From assembly GCA_030435675.1 (NCBI GenBank), contig CM059621.1:8308001-8372000 (forward strand): DNA of 64,000 nt, read 5' to 3'. Source of the stretch: Steinernema hermaphroditum (Eukaryota; Nematoda; Chromadorea; Rhabditida; Steinernematidae). The notes below the pieces were generated by a model, which was not told where the DNA came from, did no database searches, and saw nothing but the letters and a program-made list of their open reading frames with translations. Position 1 is the first letter of the stretch; every line of letters begins with the position of its first letter. Of the stretch, positions 1 to 12,979 are shown piece after piece. The position numbers and the translations under genes were made by a program.

Positions 1-1036
1 ATGCTAGCAGTCACCGCCATGCTGAGCCAGAGCAAAGTTAGGCATCTCCGATAAATCTAAGAAAGTACCTTCCAATGAAAGCCTTGGGCGTCGAACAGTG
101 ATAGCGCTGATTTACGCGAGCCCGGCGCCTGGGAGGAGAAGCTGAGGTGCGGCGACTGCTGCTCACGTCGGGAGAACGTTCTCTTTCTCGCTTTTGTGCT
201 CGAGCAGGAGAAGACCGCCGCGGACTGATTCGCCGAGGTGGTGAGCGACGAGGCGACATTCGTCGTGGAGGGGGAGATTTCCGCGCCACTGGCGATCTAC
301 GATGTCGAGGAGGACTTCTTGGGCGGTACGCACCACGATCAGCCAGTGGCCCTTGAGAAGGTATTGGCTGCTGATGAGTAGGAGTTGGTGCTTGTGGTGC
401 CCAGCGTCCTGGAGGCTGTCCAGTGCGGCCGTTAACAGGTGTAGCGACGTTTCCATAGGTTGGGGCGATGCCTGGCGCTGGACGGTGCTGTATAGTAGCT
501 TGGTCAACAACTGGTTGGATGCGGTAAGCATTCCACTTGAACGGCATAGATGGATTGTATGACGCTTCAACCATCACGCGGTCTCCTGTGTGGATCGGAC
601 CTCCGCGAACAACACTAAACGGGAAGATTCCCATAGAAGAGTAATTATCCGCGTTCCTACCTGACTTGGAAGAACACGTCATCATCCACAAATCCATACG
701 TTTCGTGCATCTTGGTCACAGTGCCGATGAAAGTGCGCTGATTAGTTTTTGCACTTTGTCCTATAAAAGTTACATTGGTTCGCTGACGTCATCTCAAATC
801 CAACCTGCTGCTGCAGCTTGTTGTTGTTGCTGCTGCTGTTGCATAGCCCGAACAGCGGCAGCCTGCTGAGCCATTGCATTCATGTTTAGCGACTGGAACG
901 CAGCAGCGTTGACCAATCCACCTAGTCCGGGTGGTAAACCCGGCATCCCAAAAGGCTGTCCTCCACCTGGTCCCATCATCTGGCCGGCTAAGAAAGCTGA
1001 GAACGGATTGAACGTCAACTCTGAAAAAGGCTTCAT
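1..1036 (-). CDS. lst-3: CCAR1/LST-3-like protein, N-terminal part (runs off the window)
   Basis: Cell division cycle and apoptosis regulator family: nuclear RNA- and coactivator-binding proteins (CCAR1/CARP-1, DBC1; LST-3 in C. elegans). Coding reads complement(join(<44..614,661..760,805..1036)), with 46- and 44-base introns. The first exon is rich in Gly, Pro, Met and Gln and ends in a run of eight Gln and four Ala. The next two exons form the S1-like domain: GTVTKMHETYGFVDDDVFFQ, then GDRVMVEASYNPSMPFKWNA, closely matching the family. An Arg-Ser-Pro-rich linker follows, then RYHCSTPK, which aligns with the RYxVxxPK segment after the RS region of CCAR1. A donor lies near base 43, so the central and C-terminal domains (SAP, EF-hand-like, coiled coil) lie beyond base 1. 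The start is uncertain: Met at 1036 and Met at 979 are both possible, and 1036 may lie in a 5' leader. Confidence 0.85.
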
Positions 1037-1716
1037 CATATATGCGAGCCAAACCAATATCACAGTCTCGCGAAACGTAAACAAGAAGGAAGAAAAAAGA
1101 TTGTGTCACGCGATATAACCTATAAATTAGGCACACATCGGAAACGCGTATCGCCCAGGTGCGTAAACACGGCGAGCCATAAGTCAGGACCTTCTTCGCG
1201 ACGTGGGAAACTGCGACCCACGTGAGGAACGCTTCTTTACAACGCCGTTCCAAACTTTTTGACGAGTTTCAAAAACGCTCTGAACGCTGACATAATAGAA
1301 CGGGATGTCAATCAAACTTCAGATCGAAAACAACAAATTGACATGCAAGATGGCCTAACTCCTAGCAGACAAGAGCCAAATAACGCCAGCACGAGCACAG
1401 GCGGAACAACAACGAAGGACCGACTGCGCCACCGCCCCGCGATCGATTGCCTTGCCACAGCGAGCCCCCGGGTCGCCACTGCGCTAGCCGTTCTCCTTCC
1501 GTTGCCGACGCGGCGGACATCGCGAACTGCTGAAAACTGATGAGATTCGCATTCCGAAAATTTATCAAATGAATCGCCGTCGCTAAAAGCCAAGAATAAA
1601 CCGAAAAGGGGACAGCAATGCTATTGAAATTTCCATTAAAACATACAAACGCAAAAAATACAAATGGGATGCGGAATCCAAAACCGATCAGAAAAGTCGG
1701 ACGTTCGGCTGGATTT
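1037..1716. other. intergenic stretch, no gene recognised
   Basis: This holds the upstream region of the CCAR1-like gene and the 3' flank of the small membrane-protein gene, both on the minus strand. Open frames on either strand show no family resemblance or splice structure. I see nothing else in it. Confidence 0.5.
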
Positions 1717-1981
1717 CTAGGTGACGTCGGCCATGGTCGAGGATTCGGCAGCACCCTCATTCTTGTCATCCATTTGACACGCGTCTTGAATCACTTTCGC
1801 ACGTCTACGGGCCAGACAGTTGGTGAACGGGGCGTGTAGGCACAGAAGGAGCCCTCCGAAGGCAAAGCCGACATTAAAGCCGATGACGATTGACATGACG
1901 ATTTGGCCGTTGCCTTCCTGCAACACTTGGTTGATCTGTAGAGAGTGGAGCACTTACGTAGAACAAGTCGTTCGTGTCCAT
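1717..1981 (-). CDS. small single-pass membrane protein, 74 residues
   Basis: Unrecognised. It reads complement(join(1717..1917,1958..1981)). ATG at 1981 opens MDTNDLFY, a perfect GTAAGT donor follows, and a TTGCAG acceptor 40 bases on continues into EGNGQIVMS. The intron length fits the rest of the window; a CTCTACAG acceptor only 22 bases from the donor is also in frame (adding INQVLQ) but would make an implausibly small intron. One hydrophobic stretch, IVMSIVIGFNVGFAFGGLLL (about residues 14-33), is followed by ARRRAK and then an acidic, Ser/Thr-rich tail, so the Arg-rich side is probably cytosolic (positive-inside rule). The short acidic N-terminus and lack of a signal peptide suggest a type III topology. 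No function assigned. Confidence 0.6.
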
Positions 1982-2466
1982 TTCGAGAAGTGGGCGACCA
2001 ATCTCCTTGTGATAACTCGATCAAATGGTCCTTAAGGACATTGTCGATGATTTCGGAATTGTCTGTGTCTAACAGACACTATGTCTGTTGCACAGCGAAG
2101 AAGAGCACCATATGCTCTCCAGAGGGTCACCTACAGTCCCCCTAGTGCAGTGAGTTTTCATCGGAGCAAAATTTAACTCACTTCTGGAAACAGGTTTCTA
2201 CAGGCGAAACATCGCCCGTCATCAAATTGGGTGACAAATTGGCTGTTTTTCATAGCACTACAAGAGTTCGTATCAATTAGAGCTAAGTACGGTATTACAG
2301 AGGCGCACTGCGCACTTGGCACAAACTGAAAAAGCCCGAAATCCCGATTTTAAAGGTCCGGTGATGTTTGTAGTGCGCGGTCCCCTGTTTGGAACGCGGA
2401 TTACCGGGCTTAATCGCTTCGCTCTCGGGTATCCCATGATTTAAACGGGAGGGCGCCATTGCGGCG
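1982..2466. promoter_or_regulatory. divergent intergenic region between the small membrane protein and SLC10 genes
   Basis: The two flanking genes point away from each other, so their promoters must share these 485 bases. I see no clear TATA element or named operator. The assignment rests on gene orientation alone. Confidence 0.4.
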
Positions 2467-4131
2467 ATGTCGAAAATGGAAGTTCGTCGACATCTGGTCG
2501 TCCTGCTGCCCCTCCTCTTTTTGGGACTCTCCGAGGGGACCGAAGCCCTGACGTCACGATGCGCGTTCGATCTGATCGACTTCGACCCCGCCAGTTTGGA
2601 GAATATCCGGCGCACCACCGAAAGGCAATTCACTCGTCCTTAGCAAGGGCGACTTTGGATTTTAGGGTCGTCGATGTAACGTTCAAAGCCAGGCAAGGGC
2701 TGCCGACCGGAGGCGAGGTTCGAGCCTTCTGCAAGGAGACTTATCCTCAGATCTGCGAAGTCATGGAGGTCACTTCCGATGGAATCCTCGACCTCAACGA
2801 GAACTCCAACTTCTCCAGCACACTACACATTTCGATCCGAGGAGAGTTCCTCGGAATCACAGAACTCCTTCTGGAGTGCGACGGAGAACCCCTCGAACTG
2901 CCGGAGTACACCGTCCGTGTGACCCGATCCGAGCACGAAGACTACATGATGGGCATCTTCAACACACTGGCCGGCGCCTTCATCATCTTCATCAACTTCC
3001 TCCTCGGCACCCAACTCGAAGTGGAACGCATCAAGCGAATCGTCAAGTTCCCCGTCGGCCCTCTCACCAGCATCTGCGTCCAGTTCCTCGTAATGCCTCT
3101 GGTTAGCCCTTTTGAGCCTACCCCGATAATCGAGCCCTTTAGTTCGGATTTGCCCTGGCCAAACTGATCATCCCGGACAACCACAAGGCCCTCCAGTTGT
3201 CCCTCTTCGCGGCGGCGTGCTCGCCTGGCGGCGGCAAAAGCAGCTTCTGGACGATCATCTTTGATGGGAACCTCGACCTCTCCGTCACGATGACTTTCAC
3301 TCAAACCGTCATCGCCATCGGTAGGAGCAATTTCTGACTCTAGTCCAGACCAGAATGTTACTGAAGGCATGATGCCACTCTGGCTCAAGTTCCTTCTGGG
3401 ACCCTATTTCTTCACCGAACGGCTGCAGATACCCATAGAACATCTGTGCCTGGCTCTCGGGGGACTTATAGGCCCCGTAACCATAGGGATGATCGCCATC
3501 AGCTTTAATAAGCATCTTGTCGAGCGCCTCAACTTTGTAATCAAGGTGAGGGGGTTCCGTCCATGGCCTCTTATCCAGGCTACGGTATTTAGGCCATTAC
3601 GTGGTGCGGGACGGTATTCTTCACAGCGTTCGCCATCTACGTGAACTGGTACGCTTTTTTCCTCTTCAAACCGTACGTCGTGATCTGCGCCTGCGCCCTG
3701 CCGTGGACCGGTTACCTCATCGCCTTCGCCGTCGCCCTCTTGGCACGCCAACGCCACCGAGAACGAATCACGATCGCCATCGAGACGGGCGTCCAGAACC
3801 TCGGTAGGTATTGGCCCTCCACGGAAATACGTTATCCCTTTCAGCCATCTCTGCCCTCCTCATCATCACGGCGTTCCCGGAACCCGAGAGGGATCTGGCG
3901 CTCGTCATGACGTTCGCCATCGTGCTGGTCACCGACAAGCCCCTCATCCTGCTCTACGGCTTCGGTTGGTTGAGGCGGAAGTTTTGCCGACCGACCGTCC
4001 ACCAATCGGCCTCGCAGGTTCCGATCAACGCGGTCATGATCGCCGACGGGCCGATGAAGTTCATCGATGACGGTGCCTCTGTGAAGACCATTGCCGACAG
4101 GCCTCCGACGGAGGTGAAATCGAGAGTGTAA
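2467..4131 (+). CDS. SLC10-family (bile-acid:sodium symporter-like) transporter, 482 residues
   Basis: Exons join(2467..2624,2666..3101,3143..3320,3367..3545,3593..3803,3845..4131). The lengths sum to 483 codons. An N-terminal signal sequence (VVLLPLLFLGL) leads a roughly 150-residue extracellular domain, then about nine or ten membrane segments beginning with GIFNTLAGAFIIFINFLLG. Two SLC10 hallmarks are present: SPGGGKSS near residue 228 and ETGVQN near residue 383, the crossing helices that bind sodium in this fold. The layout resembles the SLC10A3/P3-like and nematode members with long N-terminal domains rather than ASBT/NTCP. Substrate is unknown. The first intron is GC-AG: no GT donor keeps the frame, while AAAG|GCAATT does, with a 41-base intron. 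AATAAA at 4175 suits its polyadenylation. Confidence 0.88.
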
Positions 4132-4785
4132 AGTGTCTTCTGCTAGGACGGGTCGACTAGTTGACGTGTACTTTAATAAACACATTGCATCTCCGCGATC
4201 TAACTGGTCTCCACACCGTGAACGGCCGATCAAAAAGCAATGTGTGAATATGCTGGGGAACCGCTCCGATGAGTCATGCGTCATACCGTACTACTAGCCG
4301 GACCCCACCCTCTAAAATCGTGCATAATAACAAGGGATGTTGCTCATCCGCCCCGCTAACTCCGCTTTTTATAGTCTCCAGCATATATTTGCATCGAGAA
4401 ACGTGACTTCCCCGTTCCGCCACACAAACCTCGTCCCTTCTCCGCCATGCGATCGAAGCGTCTCGACTCGTTTCTAGGTAGGTGTGCACTTGGTGATCGC
4501 CAAAGATCGCCCAGCTGGGTCGATTCCGGCGCTGATCGTCGCCGGATAAGCGGCGCCTCCTCGCCGCCGTACTGTGGAGCGGCGACGACCGCACGCAGTT
4601 CTGCCGCATCGAGATGTGCGGGAGTGCGTTCTCTCGCGGCCTATCGATCGCTGAGTGACTGGAAGAGACTTTTCTTCGGGGTGCAACATCGGCGACGGAA
4701 AACAAAAAATTTTTGTCATTCCGATCTTTCGGCCTTCGCGCGCGCTTGTGCCTTTGAGTGAATCGAATCGTGCTGCAGTGCAAAG
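4132..4785. other. 3' flank of SLC10 gene and 5' leader of pantothenate kinase gene
   Basis: An AATAAA polyadenylation signal lies at 4175-4180. The rest is the presumed promoter and leader of the next gene. Open frames here (for example from 4447) show no homology or conserved splice structure. Confidence 0.5.
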
Positions 4786-6388
<1,603 letters not shown>

Positions 6389-7447
6389 ATCAACTATTCA
6401 CTTCATATCACGTGCCTTTAGTCAGGACTTCTAATGTGAAAATACTTCGGGCGGGTACCTTCTGACCACTGTGATTATGCAATGTATACGCTAAGTAAAT
6501 TATATCCATCTCTATCGCGCGTGGCAACAGTCTCTCTTCAAGTTCGTGGTGTTTTGCTTCTGCATACGGTATTTCTCCATCCCGTCACGAAGACCACACA
6601 CGTGGTCGGAGGGAATTTCGTGCCAGATGCAGACATTTCCGCGCCAGACAGTCTGTCTTCTTTCACGTAGACTGTCAGAGGAGTCTCGAGCGGTTTACTT
6701 CACGAATATGTACTTAATGTGTCCTTTTTATGTCAACTGGTAGTTCAGATGGCAAACCCTGGCTTTGCTTAGGATCCGGTTTAGGACTATGCCTATGGAT
6801 TTAACGCGACCCCGTTGTCTTAACAACTTGGTGTGTTTTTTCGGCGGTTTTTGGCGTTTTACCATTAGGTGCAAAGCTCTTTTGCATGTGCAACGCCACT
6901 TTTGTACATAACCCACTGAGACTAATTTACACAAAAAAAAGAAAATCGCCTTACGTCCAAACTGTACGTCCATCGCAGATGCCCACTTCAGGCTAGTACT
7001 TAATGTATCCTCTTAGTGTCAACCGGCAGTTCAGATGATCGCTTGAAGCTAGTGATGATTTCGATTCGTTCATAAACCCTATTTTCCGTACAATCGCGCC
7101 GTTTGTGGTCGTCTTATCACTCTTTACTCGAAATCGCTTTTCGAAGAGTGCATCAGTCGCGCTTGTGGGTGTTTGTACTTTGTACTCATTGTGCTTCGAA
7201 AAGCTCAGTGAGCGGGCATGCCTACGTTGTGTTCCTTCCATCGATTTGTTTCCGTTGAATTCGTTGCTTGTGGCTGATTCTTCGGCTTCTTCTGTTCATC
7301 GCCTCGGATTTCGTGTTTTACGCGAATTTCTGATTTTTGACAGCTCGCGTTCGATGACGTCATTGTGTTTCGCAACGCAGCGAGTTCTACTGAACTCTCT
7401 CTTGATTTTTCCATTTCAGATTTCGTTTCGCTTACAGGTGCTTTGCT
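6389..7447. other. intergenic stretch with a dispersed direct repeat
   Basis: About 1 kb without a recognisable gene, between the PANK stop and the AMSH start. It contains two imperfect direct copies of a roughly 40-base unit (6710-6751 and 6996-7036) flanking an A+T-rich segment, probably remnants of a mobile element. The AMSH promoter must lie in its 3' half. Confidence 0.5.
6710..7036. repeat. pair of imperfect 40-base direct repeats
   Basis: Both copies contain GTACTTAATGT/A followed by TCC, then GTCAAC, then AGTTCAGATG, about 286 bases apart. The segment after the first copy (near 6765-6805) includes ATGCCTATGGATTT, which recurs near 54230, so a dispersed family is likely. No coding capacity seen. 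Confidence 0.5.
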
Positions 7448-8926
7448 ATGCCGTCCGCTATTTCGGCGCCTATTCCAGGTATGTTCTCGATCGTTTATTG
7501 ACGTTTATTGAATGAAGTATTCAACTGATGGCATTTTCTAGGATCTGTGGCTGCTCTCTATATGAGAAATGAGGTTCAAGTTACTCTGAATCCCGAAGTT
7601 CGTATGAAGCTGCTCGTCAAGGTTCGTATTTAACTCAGACTAGTTTTTTTTTACAGAAATGGGGGAATTGACTAATTGGCTAAGATAAAGATCCGAAAAA
7701 AACGAAAAATGTGTTCACTCCATTTACTCTCGTTTTAGATTGCAGAACCGACTGAGCAAATCAAACAGGATGTCCCCATTCAAAGGTAGCCGCTTCGATT
7801 TTTTTTCTGAACTGCTGAATTGCTGTGTCTCTTGTAGGCTTCTCCGTACAATGCTGGAGATGGTTCGCCTTGGAAACTTATACTTTGGTGACAAGGACTA
7901 CGAGAAAGCGTTCATTTATTATTTGCGCTTTATGACGTATGTAAATTGGCATTCTTCTCTGTGATAGTTACTGTTTCCTGATTATAGGATTCTGGTGGAA
8001 ACTTTGCCGAAACATCCGGGCTACGATGTGTGCTATTCAGAGGAGAAACGCAAGGTGGCAGATATCCGTACAGAAGTTGCCGACAGAGCTAGCGAAGCCA
8101 AGAAGAGAGTCAAGGAAGTATATGAGAAGGAATCAGTGGCTCTCAGAGAGCGCTTAGAGAATATGAGGAAGGTTTGTTCTGCTGCTTTCTTTCCATGCAA
8201 ATAATTTTCACCTGCAGAAGGAAGATGAAGAAACGAAGCGGCTTGCAGCTTTGGCTGCTGAAAACAACCAGAATCCGATTTTGAGCCCAACACCTCCTAT
8301 TTCCAACCGCGGATACGATCTTGATTCGCTTGGAGATTTGGTTTCAAAGCAAGAAACGCCCCTCAAGCATGTCCTGATTTCATGTGATCTGGTAGCCGAA
8401 TTCTTGAAGGCGGCCAGCTCAAACACTTTGTCTAACGTGGAAACCTGCGCCATCCTGAGCGGAAAACTCGAAAGGGACAGTTTTGTGATTACACACGCCA
8501 TCCTGCCAAAACAACAAGGCGATTCCGATAGCTGCGAAACTTTGGACGAACACGAAGTTTACGAATACCAAGAAAGGCACGGACTGATTTCACTTGGCTG
8601 GATCCACACTCATCCCTCCCAAACCGCTTTTCTCTCCAGCATTGATCTCCACATGCAGAACTCGTTCCAAATGTTGCTGGACGAGTCGATTGCCATCGTG
8701 TGTGCTCCTTCTCGACCTCAGTACGTTGATAACTGTGTGTTCCAATCTTTTTTATTTCTTCAGATCAGCGATATACACTCTTACGAAATATGGCCGCGAA
8801 GTGCTCACTACCTGCCGTAAAACTGGACACCATCCGCACGATAATGAGTCAAAACTCTACGAAGAAGCATCGCATTACCGGTATTTACAAGGCGGAGATT
8901 TCAAGGTTATCGACTTCAGGATGTGA
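7448..8926 (+). CDS. STAMBP: AMSH / STAM-binding protein deubiquitinase, 368 residues
   Basis: Zinc-dependent JAMM deubiquitinase that trims Lys63-linked ubiquitin chains on endosomes together with ESCRT-0/STAM and ESCRT-III. Exons join(7448..7478,7542..7621,7739..7785,7838..7936,7988..8171,8218..8720,8764..8926), 369 codons. The N-terminal helical USP8-dimerisation/MIT-like region spans about residues 1-125 (LLRTMLEMVRLGNLYFGDKD, then EKAFIYYLRFM). A charged coiled coil follows, then the MPN+/JAMM domain from about residue 195: NVETCAILSGKL supplies the catalytic Glu and GWIHTHPSQTAFLSSIDLH (about residue 275) the zinc ligands His-x-His and Asp plus the AMSH-specific insertion. The C-terminal YRYLQGGDFKVIDFR is also family-typical. 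It lies 185 bases upstream of XPC on the same strand, and AATAAA at 9003 lies in its 3' UTR. Confidence 0.94.
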
Positions 8927-9002
8927 AATAGCGGTATACGTGTAAATACGTAGGAGATGTACATATAATTTGTTTGAGCTCAGTTTAAGTTCAGTGTTTG
9001 AA

Positions 9003-9008
9003 AATAAA
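9003..9008 (+). terminator. polyadenylation signal AATAAA of the AMSH gene
   Basis: A canonical hexamer 77 bases after the AMSH stop and about 100 bases before the XPC start. This is where the 3' end of an upstream cistron in a nematode-type operon would be processed. Confidence 0.6.
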
Positions 9009-9111
9009 GAGACTTCTGGTATTGTAGGTCTTAGTACGTGGTACTTGTAGATATCAGCGCGTCGTACTGGATAGATACACTACTTGACTTTTATGAAAAG
9101 GTTCTCTTCAG

Positions 9112-11704
9112 ATGCGTCGTTCGGCGCGAATCGCGGCGAAAACTTCACCCGAAGCGCCGAAAGGCGGTCACAAGAAGGTTGCGCAGCAAGGGCGCACTCC
9201 GCCGAAGCGGAAGAGCCTGGATACATCGGAAGTGACGTTAAAAAAGAAGAAATTGTTCGGACAAGTCGAGGAACCAGGGGAAGCCTCAGTCAACGAGGAG
9301 TCCGATGCTGTCGAAACCAAGTTGGATTCGAACGGGAATGTTCAGTCCGATTCCGATGACTCCATCGAAACTTCAGGAAGTGAATTCGAGGACGTTGACA
9401 CCGAAGTGTCCGAAGAGTTCGAAGATCCCGACGTGGAAACAGTGAAGAAGAGCGAACGGCCCAAGGGCAAGAGTGCAAAGGCAAAGGAGCCGACGGTCGA
9501 TAAAGAACATTTTGCGGGGCTGAGAAAGTTCACTGGCAAAGGGAACCTTATGCATGATGCTCATGTGTCCAAACCTAAGGCAGCTCCATCGGAACAACCG
9601 ATGGCGAATCACCACTTCTCAGAGGGATCCGAAGACGAGTGGGAAGACGTCGACTCTCCCTCTACGTCAAAGCCGCTTGTGACTCCCGCGGGAAACCTGA
9701 AAACTGCAGTGCCGAAAATGGATGTGACGATCGTGTCTTCGGAGCAGCAGAAGATAAAAGAGAGGTTGGCGAAAGAGATCCAGCTTGAGATCAACCGAGA
9801 GAAGAAGCAAGCGGCTTTGGCCGCTCACGATGTAATATTCTAAATTGTCGTGATCTAATTATAGGCATAATTTCAGGTTATTCTGCTCTGCAATGTGGCG
9901 CACCTTCGGCTATCTCTGAAAGCGCTCCTTTCGGAAGATGCGTGCTTTGTTACGCTGTGCAGATCTCTAATCCCGAAGGGTTTCGTCGAATCTCTGAGCA
10001 AGAAGCTTGATATTCTAATCCTGAAGAAGTTCATGAAATGGTTTGGGTCCTCATTTGTCACAGCGAACGACAAGATTTCGGCCGAAGCGCGAGAAAAGCA
10101 CAAATTAGGCGAGCGCATGGAGCTTTTGGTGGAGAACAAGTGCTTCGAGACCAGTCGGGACTTGGCTGCGGTAATACATTAGCGTACATACAGTAGTTTG
10201 TGACCAGCGTTATTCAGATTCTGTTTGGCTGCTTTGTGTCCATGCACATCTTGAGTCGATTCGGACGCGCCGTGGCTTTCCAGAAGGAAGGGCACGACTT
10301 CGAACTCGTGGACGATGATTCGAAGAAAAAGAAGAAGAAGAAGAGTTTCAAGGAATGTAGAGATTACTTCGTGGAATTCTGGAGTTGTGAAGAACAGCGC
10401 TGGATAGGTCGACAATGAATTTAGCTGCTTATGTTACTGTAACGTTTAGCTGTTGATCCAAAAACGACGCTGATAGACTGTCCCTTCAAAACTGCCGAAT
10501 GCTTTTCTCCTGGATTCCTCTACGCGTTGGCTATCGATAACAGTATGTCCATCGACTGGCATAGGTAGTGATCGGCTTTTTTAGAATTCGGAGTGAGAGA
10601 CGTGAGCGCCAGATACGCCGAAGCGTTTCTATCTTCGAGTTTCCGGAGAAGGCGCACGGGCGCGGAGTATCTCAAAGAAACGCTGCGAATGGTAATTATT
10701 GATATCTTTTCGTGGAAGAATCTTCCGATTTAGGCGATCTTCGCTGCAAACCGAAAGAGGGGCAAGGCTGAGGATATGGAGTTTCATGATGTTCTCTCCT
10801 TGAGACCTATGCCAACAACGTTAGCCGACTTCAAGAACCACCCATTGTACGCTCTCGAAAAGGATCTGCTCAAATTTGAGGCGATCTACCCCAAGGACGA
10901 GAAGCCGCTTGGAACTGTCCGTGGCCATAATGTGTATGCACGGAGCGCCGTTCGTCGTTTGGAGGGTGAACTGTTCTGGCTGCGGCAAGGAAGATGTGTG
11001 AAGAAGGGAGAAGAGCCGTTCAAGGTGGTAAAGGCCCGTCCGGACATAAGTGTACCGAAAGAAGAGCGCGAAGACCGGCCACTCCCTCTCTACGGACATT
11101 GGCAAACGCACGATTTCGTCCCTCCAGTGGTGGGGCCGAACGACCCGGTGCCGCGCAACGAATACGATAATATTTACATGTACAAACCATCGATGCTGCC
11201 GAAAGGATGCGTCCATTTGAAACAGCCCGGAATCGAGAAAATCGCGAAGAAGCTCCAGATTGACCATGTCCAGGCAGTGGTGGGATGGGACTTCCACTGT
11301 GGAAAGAACCATGTGATGTGAGTTGGACGCTACCGTAGCTGCGCGAATTGAAGTTTGGTTGTTCTGTTGCAGTTTGGAAGGGATTGTCGCGCACACGAAG
11401 AACGAGGAAGTGTTGGTTAGCGCGTGGACGGAAGACCGCATCGAACATCTGAAGAAGGTGGAGCTGCAGACGAAGAAGCGCATCTATGGCAACTGGCGAA
11501 GGATGATTACCGGCGCCATCAGACTCAACGCAATAAGAGCGAAGTTTGGAGTGACCCCAAAACTGAAGAAGAAGGATGAGGAGGTGGGTTTCTGCTTTAT
11601 AGTTTCTGTGATGATACGGTATTTAGGCGTCAGAAGAGACTCTGGAAGAGGAAGACGTCGGATCTCAGAAGCAATGGCCTGCCACCGACTTTACGCTGGA
11701 TTGA
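9112..11704 (+). CDS. xpc-1: XPC / Rad4-family DNA damage recognition protein, 758 residues
   Basis: Damage sensor that starts global-genome nucleotide excision repair with Rad23 and centrin. Exons join(9112..9831,9877..10170,10218..10407,10450..10542,10585..10691,10734..11317,11373..11583,11627..11704), 759 codons. The first 240 residues are acidic and Lys-rich, with a basic start (RRSARIAAKTSP) that may be nuclear targeting. The transglutaminase-like Rad4 domain follows (HLRLSLKALL through DYFVEFWSCEEQRWIAVDP), interrupted by a Lys microsatellite, DDDSKKKKKKKSFK. The three beta-hairpin domains are visible: FKNHPLYALEKDL (BHD1), the segment around YGHWQTHDFVPP with PRNEYDNIYMY (BHD2) and LPKGCVHL with VVGWDFH (BHD3). 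The ATG lies directly after a TCTTCAG acceptor, consistent with trans-splicing as a downstream cistron. It is somewhat shorter than human XPC (940). Confidence 0.94.
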
Positions 11705-11885
11705 AATTGAATCGAAGCATCTTAAACTGTTGTGTTTTACTTGTATTTTTCTAAAATGTAAACTAGTTTCTTCGACTGTTTCTGTTCCTTATCGAAAGGT
11801 TGTTTCCCGCTAGGTTGCCTCAAACAGGTGTATCTCCTCACCAGCCCCATCTACGTATTGAGATTCCGTTGCCTTCGCTAGGCAC

Positions 11886-12979
11886 ATGTTGGCAAGGGCT
11901 TGTCATCGTTTCGTAACGCACATTCGATTCTCTTCCATGGCCACTGCGAAGTCACTTCCGGAATCGAGCAGTGGCTATGAATCGCCGTCCGAAGAAAGTG
12001 GCGTCGTGACGGAGTTCAGGTTTGTGCTTTTTAGAATCTCTCATAATCACTCTTTTTTTTCAGAAAGAAGTTCAAGTACTTCAAAGCGAGAAAAGTAGAG
12101 CCGGACATGTCCACCGTAATCAGTCTTCGCGAATCGGATCCTTCTCGTGGCGTGGAGTGCTCTGCGGATTTCGGATCGAGCTACGCGCCGTCAGCTGACG
12201 AACTAGATTCCGTGGGACTGAAGCCCGTCGAGGAGTGGACTTGCACGACGTTGAAGCACCGTCCAGGACTCTACGTCCTGACCGACTTATTCCTCGCGTC
12301 GGCGCACTTGACGTGGTTGAAGCGATGCCTTCTCGAATACGCGGAGCCGCCCAATGTGACCAACCTCACTGCACATCACCCCGATTTGGAGAAAGGTTGG
12401 AAGCACTTGTGGAAATACCGAAGTTACCCCCATTTAGGGGTGTTTCAAAAGATGGCAAACAAACTACGATGGGCCACTCTGGGAGTCGACTACGACTGGG
12501 CGACAAAAGTGTACCCCGAGAAGCCAAGAGCAGAGCTCCCGAAGGAGATGAAGACAGTGGCGAGGATAGTGTCCAACGTACTTGGGCTCGGGGACATGAA
12601 TGCGGACGCAGTGATCGTCAATTACTATCCGGGAAAGTCAACTCTTTCCGCCCACGTGGACAGGTAACGCGCCGATTTCACCACCCTTCCACTCTACTCT
12701 TTCAGATCTGAGCGCGATCTCTCTCGCCCTCTCGTTTCGCTGAGCTTCGGACAGTCGGCCGTTTATCTGACAGGAGGCACAGATCTCGACGATCCAGTGG
12801 ACGCGCTGTATCTCCAGTCCGGAGATGTTCTGGTCATGCATGCCTCGCAGCGACTCGTTTACCACGCTGTTCCGAGGATAGTGAAGGACCGAAAGTTTGA
12901 GGGCGAGGGGTGCAGCAAAGAGCTAGTCGACTACGCCAATAACAATAGAATCAACATCACTATTAGGCAAGTGGACTGA
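11886..12979 (+). CDS. ALKBH1: ALKBH1-type Fe(II)/2-oxoglutarate dioxygenase, 335 residues
   Basis: AlkB-homologue nucleic-acid demethylase/oxygenase (tRNA and DNA substrates are reported for the family). Exons join(11886..12019,12064..12663,12706..12979), 336 codons. The first Met gives a basic, Arg-rich leader, MLARACHRFVTHIRFSS, typical of a mitochondrial targeting peptide; a second in-frame Met at 11937 would make a form without it. The catalytic core has AVIVNYYPGKSTLSAHVDR with the His-x-Asp iron ligands, LVSLSFGQSAVYLTGG, then a downstream His in YHAVPRI and NITIRQVD, whose Arg would bind 2-oxoglutarate. The ALKBH1 block LRWATLGVDYDW is present. It starts 181 bases after XPC on the same strand, with a splice-acceptor-like CTTCGCTAG just upstream, so it may be the third cistron of one operon. 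Confidence 0.93.

Noticed and set aside
1012..1084. Extension of the CCAR1-like N-terminus to a start at 1084
   Set aside because: The added residues are hydrophobic and unlike the family, and an acceptor-like TTTTTCAG at about 1021 suggests that part of this is leader or intron.
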